A stretch of DNA of 5,146 nt from Anaerolineales bacterium UBA1136 (GTDB taxonomy: Bacteria; Chloroflexota; Anaerolineae; Anaerolineales; UBA11657): assembly GCA_002311455.1 (NCBI GenBank), contig DCAJ01000065.1:1-5146 (forward strand). Direction: 5' to 3'. The notes under the pieces were generated by a model. It worked only from the letters and a program-made list of their open reading frames with translations. It ran no database searches and was not told the DNA's origin. The position numbers and the translations under genes were made by a program. This document shows, piece after piece, positions 1-5,146 of this stretch. Position 1 is the stretch's first letter. Each line of letters opens with the position of its first letter.

Positions 1-771
1 GACCTTGCAGATATATTCGTAAATGATGCGTTTGGTGTCGCTCATCGTAGTCATGCGTCCACAGTAGGTGTAGCTAGATACTTACCATCTGTAGCGGGCT
101 TATTATTGGACAAAGAATTGCAGTATCTGAACCGTGTTGTGACTAATCCTGATCGTCCATTTGTGGCCATTCTTGGAGGTGCTAAGATATCGGATAAGAT
201 TGGGGTTATGGAAGGATTAATAGATCAAGCCGACGTTATTCTTGTGGGTGGAGCGATGGCTAATACGTTTATTAGGGCTTCAGGCATTGAAGTTGGCGAG
301 TCTCTTATAGAGCATGATGTCATTGAGGTAGCTTCTCAATTGCTTACACGTGCAGGTGATAAATTGGTCCTCCCTAAGGATATAATTGTGGCTGATCGTT
401 TGGATGCAGGTGCAAAAACCTGTACTGTAAAAGTAGAGCAAGGGGTCGATCCGGGCTTACGTATTGTTGATATAGGTCCAGAGACTGTGAAAATATTTGG
501 AGATTATGTTGGTGATGCTAGAATGATTATTTGGAATGGCCCAATGGGAGTGTTTGAGATACCTGCTTTTGCCAGTGGCACCAATGATATAGCACGTAGT
601 GTTGCTTATAGTAGTGCTACAAGCATTATTGGTGGGGGTGATTCGGCTTCGGCCATACGTAAATCAGGATACGCTGATCTTGTTTCTCATATTTCTACCG
701 GTGGAGGAGCCACTTTAGAGATGCTTAGAGGCAACACACTGCCAGCTGTCGCAGTTTTAGACTGTATGTGA
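1..771 (+). CDS. pgk: Phosphoglycerate kinase, C-terminal 256 residues (5' end outside window)
   Basis: Cytosolic glycolytic/gluconeogenic enzyme that interconverts 1,3-bisphosphoglycerate + ADP and 3-phosphoglycerate + ATP. The frame is open from base 1 and ends at TGA 769-771. A full PGK is about 395-400 residues, so roughly 140 N-terminal residues lie upstream. In fragment numbering, the substrate-side motif NDAFGVAHRSHAS is at residues 8-20, which rules out a start at TTG 106 because conserved sequence continues upstream of it. The nucleotide domain follows: GGAKISDKIGV (59-69), GGAMANTF (83-90), the hinge/ATP-site WNGPMGVFE (178-186), GGGDSASA (211-218) and the closing STGGGATLE (232-240). 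All expected motifs are present and the C-terminus is the normal length. It is first in the visible rightward unit, 27 bases before tpiA, a common pairing of consecutive glycolytic steps. Identity is certain; only the missing N-terminus is unseen. Confidence 0.98.
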   Translation, partial: DLADIFVNDAFGVAHRSHASTVGVARYLPSVAGLLLDKELQYLNRVVTNPDRPFVAILGGAKISDKIGVMEGLIDQADVILVGGAMANTFIRASGIEVGESLIEHDVIEVASQLLTRAGDKLVLPKDIIVADRLDAGAKTCTVKVEQGVDPGLRIVDIGPETVKIFGDYVGDARMIIWNGPMGVFEIPAFASGTNDIARSVAYSSATSIIGGGDSASAIRKSGYADLVSHISTGGGATLEMLRGNTLPAVAVLDCM

Positions 772-772
772 T

Positions 773-781
773 GGGAGGGGG
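773..781 (+). promoter_or_regulatory. Purine-rich Shine-Dalgarno-like run before tpiA
   Basis: GGGAGGGGG lies just after the pgk stop and is the only SD-like element before tpiA. Its core ends about 18-19 bases before the ATG at 799, much farther than the usual 5-9. There is no closer usable start: in the tpiA frame a TGA at 790-792 blocks upstream extension, and the nearby TTGs at 789 and 795 run straight into stops. It may work poorly, or tpiA may be translated by re-initiation after pgk. Confidence 0.4.
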
Positions 782-798
782 TAGTACATTGAGTTGAC

Positions 799-1566
799 AT
801 GACGAAACGAAGATCAATTGTTGTCGCTAACTGGAAAATGTTTATGGGTCCTTCAGATGGGGAGCATCTTGCCCACAATATAGTAGACATCTGTCAGAGC
901 TTTTCCTCAGTGGATGTGGTCATTTGTCCGCCGTTAGTATCATTGACTAAAGTTGGAAGTGTAATTGAAGGCACTAGGATTAAGTTGGGTGCGCAAAACA
1001 TCTTTTGGGAGCCAGATGAAGGTCCCTTTACGGGGGAAGTATCAGCTCAAATGATAGCTGGTTGGTGCGAATATGTTATCGTTGGCCATTCTGAAAGAAG
1101 ACAGCATTTCGAAGAAACCGATGATATAGTCAACAAAAAGGTTAAAGCTGGGCTACAACATGGACTAAAGGTAATTATTTGTGTAGGTGAAAGTCTTGTT
1201 GAAAACAATGCTGGTGATACCAAAGATATAATTGAGTATCAGGTTCGGTCTGCTTACCAAGGAGTGTTGCCTAATGACGCGTTGCAGACAGTGGTGGCTT
1301 ATGAACCAATATGGGCAATTGGTACAGGACTTGCCTCTACTCCTTATGCCGCAAATAGGGTTTGTGCTAAATATGTGAGAGGGACTTTGGATAGAATTTT
1401 TGGATATGAAGTATCTCAAGCAATACGGATACAGTATGGCGGCAGCATAAATAGAAATAACATATCTGAATTTATTGTGCAAGTTGATATTGATGGGGTT
1501 CTGATAGGTGGTTCTAGCCTATCAGCGGATGAATTTGCCGCAATTTTGCATGTGATTGATCGATAA
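799..1566 (+). CDS. tpiA: Triosephosphate isomerase
   Basis: Interconverts dihydroxyacetone phosphate and glyceraldehyde 3-phosphate in the cytosol, normally as a TIM-barrel homodimer. The protein has 255 residues, typical for bacterial TIM (about 250). Visible active-site parts are N11 and K13 in VANWKM, the electrophile H97 in VIVGHSERR, the catalytic base E169 in AYEPIWAIGTG (flexible loop 6), the phosphate-binding YGGSI (213-217), and DGVLIGGSSL near the C-terminus. GPFTGEVSAQM (75-85) is the usual dimer/active-site segment. The ATG at 799 is fixed by an in-frame TGA at 790-792 and by NWK falling at the standard position 11-13. It is preceded by pgk (27-base gap) and followed after 8 bases by the M50-like gene, so all three are probably one transcript. 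No missing residue or disruption is seen. Confidence 0.98.
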   Translation: MTKRRSIVVANWKMFMGPSDGEHLAHNIVDICQSFSSVDVVICPPLVSLTKVGSVIEGTRIKLGAQNIFWEPDEGPFTGEVSAQMIAGWCEYVIVGHSERRQHFEETDDIVNKKVKAGLQHGLKVIICVGESLVENNAGDTKDIIEYQVRSAYQGVLPNDALQTVVAYEPIWAIGTGLASTPYAANRVCAKYVRGTLDRIFGYEVSQAIRIQYGGSINRNNISEFIVQVDIDGVLIGGSSLSADEFAAILHVIDR

Positions 1567-1574
1567 CCTTACAA

Positions 1575-2351
1575 GTGACTAAGACATATATTGAGTTGTG
1601 GTTATGGCTTATTATTACTGCTCCAGTTTTACTGGTTCTTCAGAATTGGATATCGCGTCATACCCAGACTGTTTTCTTGTTGCTGACTAGGCATACTGGT
1701 ATGGCAATACTCCTAAACCAGATTGTGTTCTTACCGGGAGTAGTTTTGCATGAAATGAGTCATTGGATAATGGCTCGTCTATTAGGGGTCCGTACAATGG
1801 GTATCTCAGTCTGGCCCAAGAGACAAAGTGATGGTACGTTGCGTCTCGGATATGTACATACAAAAAAAGTAGATTTTGTACGGGAGAGTTTGATTGGAGT
1901 CGCACCCTTAATGTTTGGATGTGCGGCGGTGGTGGCGATAGGACTTAAGTTGCTTGATTTAGATAATGTTGGAGTGGCACTGTTGCGCGGAGATTTGATT
2001 AACGGATTTCTCACTGTTTTACATGTGTTTAGGTCAGCAGATCTATTTATATGGGGATATGTACTTTTTGCATTAAGTAATACAATGATGCCTAGTTCTA
2101 GTGATAGGCGCGCATGGCCTATCGTAGGGATTTTGGTAGTTGCTTTGGGGTTAGTACTGTACTATGTGGGTATGCCTTCTATTCTACAAACTGCACTGTC
2201 CAATCTGGTTATTGATGGCGTGCGAGTAATCGCTACTGCTTTTACTGTGACTATAGGGGTAGATATAGTGGTTATACCTGTATTATATGCTATCGAATGG
2301 TTTCTCTGGCAATTTGTTCCTGGTGACCGACTCAAGTTTTCTATAAAATAG
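1575..2351 (+). CDS. M50-like (site-2-protease-type) integral membrane metallopeptidase homologue
   Basis: Predicted 258-residue polytopic membrane protein; substrate and true activity are unknown. VVLHEMSHWIMARLLGV carries an HExxH zinc motif (H59, E60, H63) at the end of a hydrophobic segment, as in M50/site-2 proteases. A downstream segment, SNTMMPSSSDRRAW (168-181), resembles the second M50 motif (N-x-x-P...D-G), with N169, P173 and D177 as possible counterparts; D177 could be the third zinc ligand. GVAPLMFG (108-115) resembles the loop seen after the active-site helix in this clan. Hydrophobic segments lie near 8-24, 33-57, 105-127, 143-170, 182-200 and 215-246. I see no PDZ or CBS domain. 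The start is GTG 1575, 8 bases after the tpiA stop and without a clear SD, so translation is probably coupled to tpiA. The 3' end overlaps the convergent gene by 11 bases. M50 clan membership is likely; the peptidase function is inference, and it could be an inactive membrane protein. Confidence 0.75.
   Translation: MTKTYIELWLWLIITAPVLLVLQNWISRHTQTVFLLLTRHTGMAILLNQIVFLPGVVLHEMSHWIMARLLGVRTMGISVWPKRQSDGTLRLGYVHTKKVDFVRESLIGVAPLMFGCAAVVAIGLKLLDLDNVGVALLRGDLINGFLTVLHVFRSADLFIWGYVLFALSNTMMPSSSDRRAWPIVGILVVALGLVLYYVGMPSILQTALSNLVIDGVRVIATAFTVTIGVDIVVIPVLYAIEWFLWQFVPGDRLKFSIK
2103..2123. repeat. Perfect 7-bp inverted repeat inside the M50-like gene
   Basis: GATAGGC (2103-2109) and GCCTATC (2117-2123) are exact reverse complements around a 7-base loop, and two flanking G-T pairs could extend the stem. 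It lies inside coding sequence (the SDRRAWPI region) and is not followed by a T-run, so it is not an intrinsic terminator. Its left part belongs to a 13-base direct repeat, GTGATAGGCGCGC, at 2101-2113 and 2361-2373. It may be chance. Confidence 0.35.
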
Positions 2352-3381
2352 GATGTTGGCGTGATAGGCGCGCTATGTATGATAGCGTCAATGAGACTAG
2401 TGTCAGCAATACAACAAGCTTAACTAATTGTGATGTTACAAATAACGAAATAACTCCAAAAATTCCGCATGCCAGCCAATATAATAATACTATATGGATT
2501 TGAGAATAACCTTTGTCAACTAGCCTAAAATGTAAATGTCCTCTATCTCCTCGAAATATAGATACACCTCTACGGTACCGGTCATATATTTGCCATGCTG
2601 TATCAGCTATAGGCACCGCCATTACTAGGAGTGCTGTTGCCATTCGTGCAGGTGCCAATATAGATAGCGTTGCTAGACCATATCCTAGTATCATAGCACC
2701 TGTACTTCCCAATAAAAGGCGAGCAGGGCTAAAATTGAATGGCAATACACCTAGGCATGCGCCTGCCATGGCTATAGCGTAGAGGGAAACCTGTTCTTGT
2801 CCCAGTTTGTACATATGAATTGCGAAAAGAAATGATGCTATCGCGCCTACGCCAGCCGCTAGTCCATCTAATCCATCAAGCCAATTTACAGTATTCATCA
2901 TGCCTAATATCCAAAACAATGTGAATGCACCAGTTAATAATGGTCCTAAAAGGGGCAAGACATGTAATTCTATTACATGTCCAGTGAATGGATTGGTGAA
3001 CCTCTCTATAAATACGGTGGTGTAAATAGCAATTATTGATACAAGTAGTTGCCCTAGCAATTGAGGAATCCACCCTAACTCTTTTAAGTCATCTATTAAT
3101 CCTATTGGCAACAACAATGTGCATCCTATTAGCACACCGATTATTCGTCGCGCATCATCTGGATTGCCTGGGCTAGCTTGAGTGTAAGCTAATATACTTG
3201 CTACGGCAAAGCCAGCAAATAGCGCTATTCCTCCTACGCGAGGCAATCCTCGTTTGTGGCGATGACGAGTTCGGGGATTGTCGACTAACGCATTGACTCG
3301 TGATCCCATTTTGGATGCAATTAAGCATCCCAGTAAAGTTACTGCAATTGATGTGCATAATACCAACAGAGTTATAGGCAT
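2341..3381 (-). CDS. MraY/WecA-superfamily polyprenyl-phosphate sugar-1-phosphate transferase, third catalytic Asp replaced
   Basis: Family members (WecA/Rfe, TagO, MraY) move a UDP-sugar phosphate onto undecaprenyl phosphate at the inner membrane face, the first step of cell-surface glycan synthesis. The 346-residue protein has about 10-11 hydrophobic segments. Motifs in order are: DNPRTRHRHKRGLPRVGG (34-51, lipid/uridine side), the Asp pair D97-D98 in GLIDDLKEL, N163-x-x-N166-x-x-D169-G-x-D172-G in NTVNWLDGLDGL, PFNFSPARLLLGSTGAMILG (214-233), and the cytosolic RGDRGHLHFRL (277-287). The oddity is S226: the superfamily normally has GDxG here, where the Asp is the third Mg-binding/catalytic residue. 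The codon AGT is unambiguous. HLHF also replaces the usual HLHH. No MurNAc-pentapeptide features favour MraY, so a WecA/TagO-type role is more likely. ATG 3381 lacks a clear SD and lies 16 bases after upp, suggesting coupling. The family is certain; activity is uncertain. Confidence 0.9.
   Translation of the reverse strand: MPITLLVLCTSIAVTLLGCLIASKMGSRVNALVDNPRTRHRHKRGLPRVGGIALFAGFAVASILAYTQASPGNPDDARRIIGVLIGCTLLLPIGLIDDLKELGWIPQLLGQLLVSIIAIYTTVFIERFTNPFTGHVIELHVLPLLGPLLTGAFTLFWILGMMNTVNWLDGLDGLAAGVGAIASFLFAIHMYKLGQEQVSLYAIAMAGACLGVLPFNFSPARLLLGSTGAMILGYGLATLSILAPARMATALLVMAVPIADTAWQIYDRYRRGVSIFRGDRGHLHFRLVDKGYSQIHIVLLYWLACGIFGVISLFVTSQLVKLVVLLTLVSLTLSYIARLSRQHPIL
2371..2387. repeat. Perfect 6-bp inverted repeat near the end of the MraY/WecA-like gene
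   Basis: CGCTAT (2371-2376) and ATAGCG (2382-2387) form a perfect stem around a 5-base loop, with one further G-T pair. It lies 20 bases past the end of the M50-like gene and inside the last codons of the opposing gene. It could slow polymerase coming from the left, but there is no T-run on either strand, so I do not call a terminator. Confidence 0.3.
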
Positions 3382-3397
3382 TTAGTTACTGTAGTTT

Positions 3398-4021
3398 CTA
3401 TGTTCCGAATTGTCTGTCCCCGGCGTCTCCTAGCCCAGGAACAATAAAGCCTACGTCATTTAAATGTGAATCTATAGCTCCAACGTATATAGGTACATCT
3501 GGATGAACGGAATGCAAACGCTGTATCCCTTCTGGGGCAGCTATTATACCTATATATATTATACGCTCTGCGCCCCAGGATTTTATTAATTTACATGCTT
3601 CAGATGCTGTACCTCCTGTAGCTAGCATTGGATCTAACAATAAACACGTTCTTTTGGTGTTGTTATCTGGTGGATTTGTGTAATACTGGATCGGTTCCAG
3701 AGTATCTTCATCGCGTTTGAGTCCTATATGCCATACGGAGGCTGTAGGGATAAGTGCCAGTATTCCATCAACCATACCTAATCCTGCCCGTAGTACTGGG
3801 ACTAAAGCTACTTGTTCTGTCAATTCTAGACCACTAGTAGTGCCCATTGGTGTATTTATTTCAATCTTGCTTGTGGCTAGATGAGATGTAGCTTCATAGG
3901 CCAACAATTTGCTGATATCGTGCACGCTTTTCCGAAATTCCGGTGGTTTTGTCTCAAGCGCGCGTAAACGTGTGAGACCATGTGCTACTAATGGATGGTC
4001 GCTAGCAAAAACTATATTCAT
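3398..4021 (-). CDS. upp: Uracil phosphoribosyltransferase
   Basis: Pyrimidine salvage enzyme in the cytosol: uracil + PRPP gives UMP + pyrophosphate. At 207 residues it matches the usual bacterial length (about 208-210). N-terminal DHPLVAHGLTRLR (8-20) and LLAYEAT (39-45) are typical. VALVPVLRAGLGMVDG (71-86) and the HIGLKRDEDTLEP segment (98-110) flank the active site. LLLDPMLATGGTAS (127-140) is the PRPP-binding loop. The C-terminal GFIVPGLGDAGDRQFGT (191-207) is the uracil-binding signature. The start ATG at 4021 places DHPLV normally and has an AGGTGG Shine-Dalgarno 4 bases upstream. It leads a leftward unit with the MraY/WecA-like gene 16 bases downstream. UMP made here can feed the UTP and UDP-sugar pool that the neighbour's family uses, although such neighbours may simply be inherited order. 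No defect is seen. Confidence 0.98.
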   Translation of the reverse strand: MNIVFASDHPLVAHGLTRLRALETKPPEFRKSVHDISKLLAYEATSHLATSKIEINTPMGTTSGLELTEQVALVPVLRAGLGMVDGILALIPTASVWHIGLKRDEDTLEPIQYYTNPPDNNTKRTCLLLDPMLATGGTASEACKLIKSWGAERIIYIGIIAAPEGIQRLHSVHPDVPIYVGAIDSHLNDVGFIVPGLGDAGDRQFGT

Positions 4022-4025
4022 GATG

Positions 4026-4031
4026 CCACCT
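4026..4031 (-). promoter_or_regulatory. upp: Shine-Dalgarno of upp
   Basis: On the minus strand this reads AGGTGG, 4 bases before the upp ATG. It is the only clear, well-placed Shine-Dalgarno in the window and supports ATG 4021 as the start. Confidence 0.7.
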
Positions 4032-4048
4032 ATGTTTTTAGTTGTTTG

Positions 4049-4077
4049 ATTTTAGACTGAATACTGTTTGACAGCAA
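4049..4077 (-). promoter_or_regulatory. Putative sigma-70-type promoter for upp
   Basis: Read on the minus strand, TTGCTG (4077-4072) is followed after exactly 17 bases by TAAAAT (4054-4049), which matches the -10 consensus at 5 of 6 positions. Transcription would begin near 4042, giving a leader of about 20 bases that contains the upp Shine-Dalgarno. The -35 match is weak (3 of 6). Its -35 overlaps the TTGACA and small dyads on the other strand, so upp and ruvB control could interfere. Confidence 0.5.
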
Positions 4078-4100
4078 ATAATATAGCAAGATTAATTGCT
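4064..4100. promoter_or_regulatory. Small dyads in the shared upp/ruvB control region (possible operators)
   Basis: Two perfect inverted repeats lie in the divergent spacer: CTGT-TTG-ACAG (4064-4074) and AGCAA-gattaa-TTGCT (4085-4100). AGCAA also occurs at 4073-4077 and TTGCT again at 4101-4105, so the element is partly iterated. The first overlaps the -35 of the upp promoter and the second sits just upstream of the ruvB -35, positions where a repressor could act. Neither matches the known LexA boxes (CTGT-N8-ACAG of E. coli, CGAAC-N4-GTTCG of Gram-positives). Such short dyads in AT-rich DNA can be chance. Confidence 0.3.
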
Positions 4101-4129
4101 TTGCTTAGTAGATGTATCGCGACTATAAT
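4101..4129 (+). promoter_or_regulatory. Putative promoter of ruvB, implying a leaderless mRNA
   Basis: TTGCTT (4101-4106) and a perfect TATAAT (4124-4129) are separated by exactly 17 bases. With the usual 6-7 base distance from the -10 to the start of transcription, RNA would begin at about 4135-4137, on the ruvB ATG at 4136. There is no Shine-Dalgarno before that ATG, which fits a leaderless message. The in-frame ATG at 4112 would lie inside this promoter and is therefore disfavoured. Confidence 0.6.
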
Positions 4130-4135
4130 TCCCGT

Positions 4136-5146
4136 ATGGGTGATAATGACGATAGGATAGTGGCTGGTAAAGCAAAGCGAGAGGATACTCCTGAATTGAC
4201 TCTGCGGCCACAGAGATTGTCAGAGATGATTGGGCAGAATCGAGTTAAGGATAATCTGCAAATCTTAATTGAGGCTGCACGTAAGCGGGAAGAATCCGTG
4301 GATCATATTTTGTTTTGTGGTCCTCCAGGTTTAGGTAAAACTACGCTTGCACATATTGTGGCAAACGAGATGGATGTAAACATAAAAGTTACGGCAGGGC
4401 CAGCTATAGAAAGACAGGGTGATTTAGCAGCCATTTTGACGAATTTGCGGGCAGGTGATGTACTTTTTGTGGATGAGATACATCGTTTGGGAAGGGCTTT
4501 GGAAGAAGTGTTGTATCCAGCTATGGAGGACTTTGCACTTGATATAGTGATTGGTAAAGGACCTAGTGCTCGAAGTATTAGATTGAAGTTGCCTCGTTTC
4601 ACAGTGATTGGGGCTACTACCCGACTAGCGCTTATGACTGCTCCGCTACGAGCTAGATTTGGCGCGTTATTTAGATGTAATTACTATGATATGGAATCAA
4701 TGGAAGCTATAGTGATTCGCGCTGCAGAATTGTTGGAAGTGACAGTGGATGCAGATGGTATTAGTGAAGTTGCTAGGCGTGCGCGCGCAACACCTAGAGT
4801 AGCTCTACGTTTATTAAGGAGGGTACGTGATTATGCTCAGGTGCGAGCTAGTGGTGTAATTACCGTAGCTGTTGCTAACGATGCCTTGAGTCTCTTAGAT
4901 ATTGATGAAGTTGGATTGGACGAAATTGATAGGCGTATGCTAACGGCAATTATACAGAAGTTTTCCGGCGGGCCAGTTGGGCTTGATACGATTGCTGCTT
5001 CAATAAGTGAAGAATCTGACACAATAATGGATGTGTACGAGCCATACCTTTTGCAGTTAGGTTTTCTAGAGAGAACATCGCGCGGCCGTATAGCATCTAG
5101 AGCAGCGTACGACCATCTTGGACTGACATACCCTGAAGACATTCAG
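4136..5146 (+). CDS. ruvB: Holliday junction branch-migration helicase RuvB (3' end outside window)
   Basis: AAA+ motor of the RuvABC complex, a hexamer that pumps DNA through a RuvA-bound Holliday junction during recombinational repair. 337 residues are visible and the frame is open to the last base; RuvB is usually about 335-350, so only a short tail is missing. Motifs: LRPQRLSEMIGQ (23-34), Walker A GPPGLGKTT (62-70), TAGPAIERQGDLAAILTNL (86-104), Walker B VLFVDEIHRL (109-118), EEVLYPAMEDFALDIVIGKG (123-142), sensor 1 GATTR (159-163), arginine-finger region APLRARFG (169-176), sensor 2 ATPRVALRLLRRVRDYAQVR (218-237), and the winged-helix FSGGPVGLDT (276-285) with YEPYLLQLGFLERTSRGR (301-318). 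ATG 4136 gives the usual short acidic N-terminal tail and coincides with the predicted transcription start; ATG 4112 would add 8 residues. Sensor 2 reads VALR where IANR is common. No ruvA or ruvC is in the window, and the gene stands alone from its own promoter. Identity is certain; the exact start is likely. Confidence 0.97.
   Translation, partial: MGDNDDRIVAGKAKREDTPELTLRPQRLSEMIGQNRVKDNLQILIEAARKREESVDHILFCGPPGLGKTTLAHIVANEMDVNIKVTAGPAIERQGDLAAILTNLRAGDVLFVDEIHRLGRALEEVLYPAMEDFALDIVIGKGPSARSIRLKLPRFTVIGATTRLALMTAPLRARFGALFRCNYYDMESMEAIVIRAAELLEVTVDADGISEVARRARATPRVALRLLRRVRDYAQVRASGVITVAVANDALSLLDIDEVGLDEIDRRMLTAIIQKFSGGPVGLDTIAASISEESDTIMDVYEPYLLQLGFLERTSRGRIASRAAYDHLGLTYPEDIQ

Noticed and set aside
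794..799. Perfect TTGACA overlapping the tpiA start codon, possible -35 of an internal promoter
   Set aside because: At 16-18 bases downstream there is no acceptable -10 (the region reads AATTGT), so it is most likely chance.
687..890. Minus-strand open frame of 67 codons across the pgk/tpiA junction
   Set aside because: It lies opposite strongly conserved coding sequence, has no recognisable motif, and is explained as a shadow.
1165..1482. Minus-strand open frame of 105 codons within tpiA
   Set aside because: Antisense to intact tpiA motifs; the translated protein has no family resemblance or RBS support.
1687..2014. Two overlapping minus-strand open frames within the M50-like gene
   Set aside because: They overlap each other and oppose a gene with coherent HExxH and membrane features; no independent evidence for either.
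2513..2782. Plus-strand open frame of 89 codons opposite the MraY/WecA-like gene
   Set aside because: The minus-strand reading carries the family motifs throughout this stretch; the plus frame resembles nothing.
2876..3358. Two further minus-strand open frames within the MraY/WecA-like gene, in other frames
   Set aside because: Out-of-frame shadows of a continuous 346-residue protein; no sign of a frameshift that would require them.
4064..4074. CTGTTTGACAG as a LexA box for ruvB
   Set aside because: The half-sites match E. coli LexA (CTGT...ACAG) but the spacer is 3 rather than 8 bases, so it is not that operator.
4068..4096. TTGACA (4068-4073) with ATTAAT (4091-4096) as a second ruvB promoter
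   Set aside because: The -35 is perfect but the -10 matches only 4 of 6; the downstream TTGCTT/TATAAT pair fits the gene start much better. A minor upstream promoter is not excluded.
4112..4135. In-frame ATG at 4112 as the ruvB start
   Set aside because: It adds eight residues not typical of RuvB, has no Shine-Dalgarno, and overlaps the predicted -10 box.
4303..5142. Two minus-strand open frames opposite ruvB (4303-4602 and 4837-5142)
   Set aside because: Ser/Pro/Ile-rich translations typical of antisense to conserved ATPase coding; no RBS or motif.

Overview
The window is a gene-dense bacterial chromosome segment. It is moderately AT-rich by eye and almost entirely coding. It holds six protein genes on two strands: a 5'-truncated phosphoglycerate kinase (pgk), triosephosphate isomerase (tpiA), an M50-like membrane metallopeptidase homologue, a polyprenyl-phosphate sugar-1-phosphate transferase of the MraY/WecA superfamily (minus strand), uracil phosphoribosyltransferase (upp, minus strand), and the Holliday-junction helicase RuvB, which runs off the right edge. 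I see no tRNA, rRNA, CRISPR array, insertion sequence or phage gene. The only non-coding stretch longer than 30 bases is the roughly 114-base upp/ruvB divergent spacer.

Taxonomy is inference from remembered sequence style, not a search. The wording of the MraY/WecA-like protein (an ILAPARMATALLVM stretch followed by DTAWQIYDRYRRG and FRGDRGHLHFRL), a glycolysis gene followed by a small HExxH membrane protein, and the leaderless look of ruvB all fit a low-GC member of Chloroflexota, perhaps a Dehalococcoidia/SAR202-like lineage. I hold this at moderate confidence.

Layout. Bases 1-2351 form one rightward unit: pgk, a 27-base gap, tpiA, an 8-base gap, then the M50-like gene. Its first two genes are lower glycolysis / gluconeogenesis. 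The third is a membrane protein apparently co-transcribed with them but with no obvious metabolic link. Bases 2341-4021 form a leftward unit: upp, a 16-base gap, then the MraY/WecA-like gene. It has its own plausible promoter and a good Shine-Dalgarno in front of upp. The two units converge and their last 11 bases overlap, with no recognisable intrinsic terminator between them. From 4022 to 4135 a divergent regulatory region serves upp (leftward) and ruvB (rightward). The ruvB side has a perfect TATAAT placed so that transcription should start at or next to the ATG, which implies a leaderless message.

Most of the window is ordinary housekeeping. I did not find a clear new multi-gene system. 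The points most worth a second look are: (1) the MraY/WecA-like protein has Ser where this superfamily normally has the third catalytic, Mg-binding Asp (GSTGA instead of GDxGS/A), although its other motifs are intact; (2) the HExxH membrane protein sits inside a glycolytic operon; (3) ruvB looks leaderless, with small dyads in the shared upp/ruvB regulatory region.
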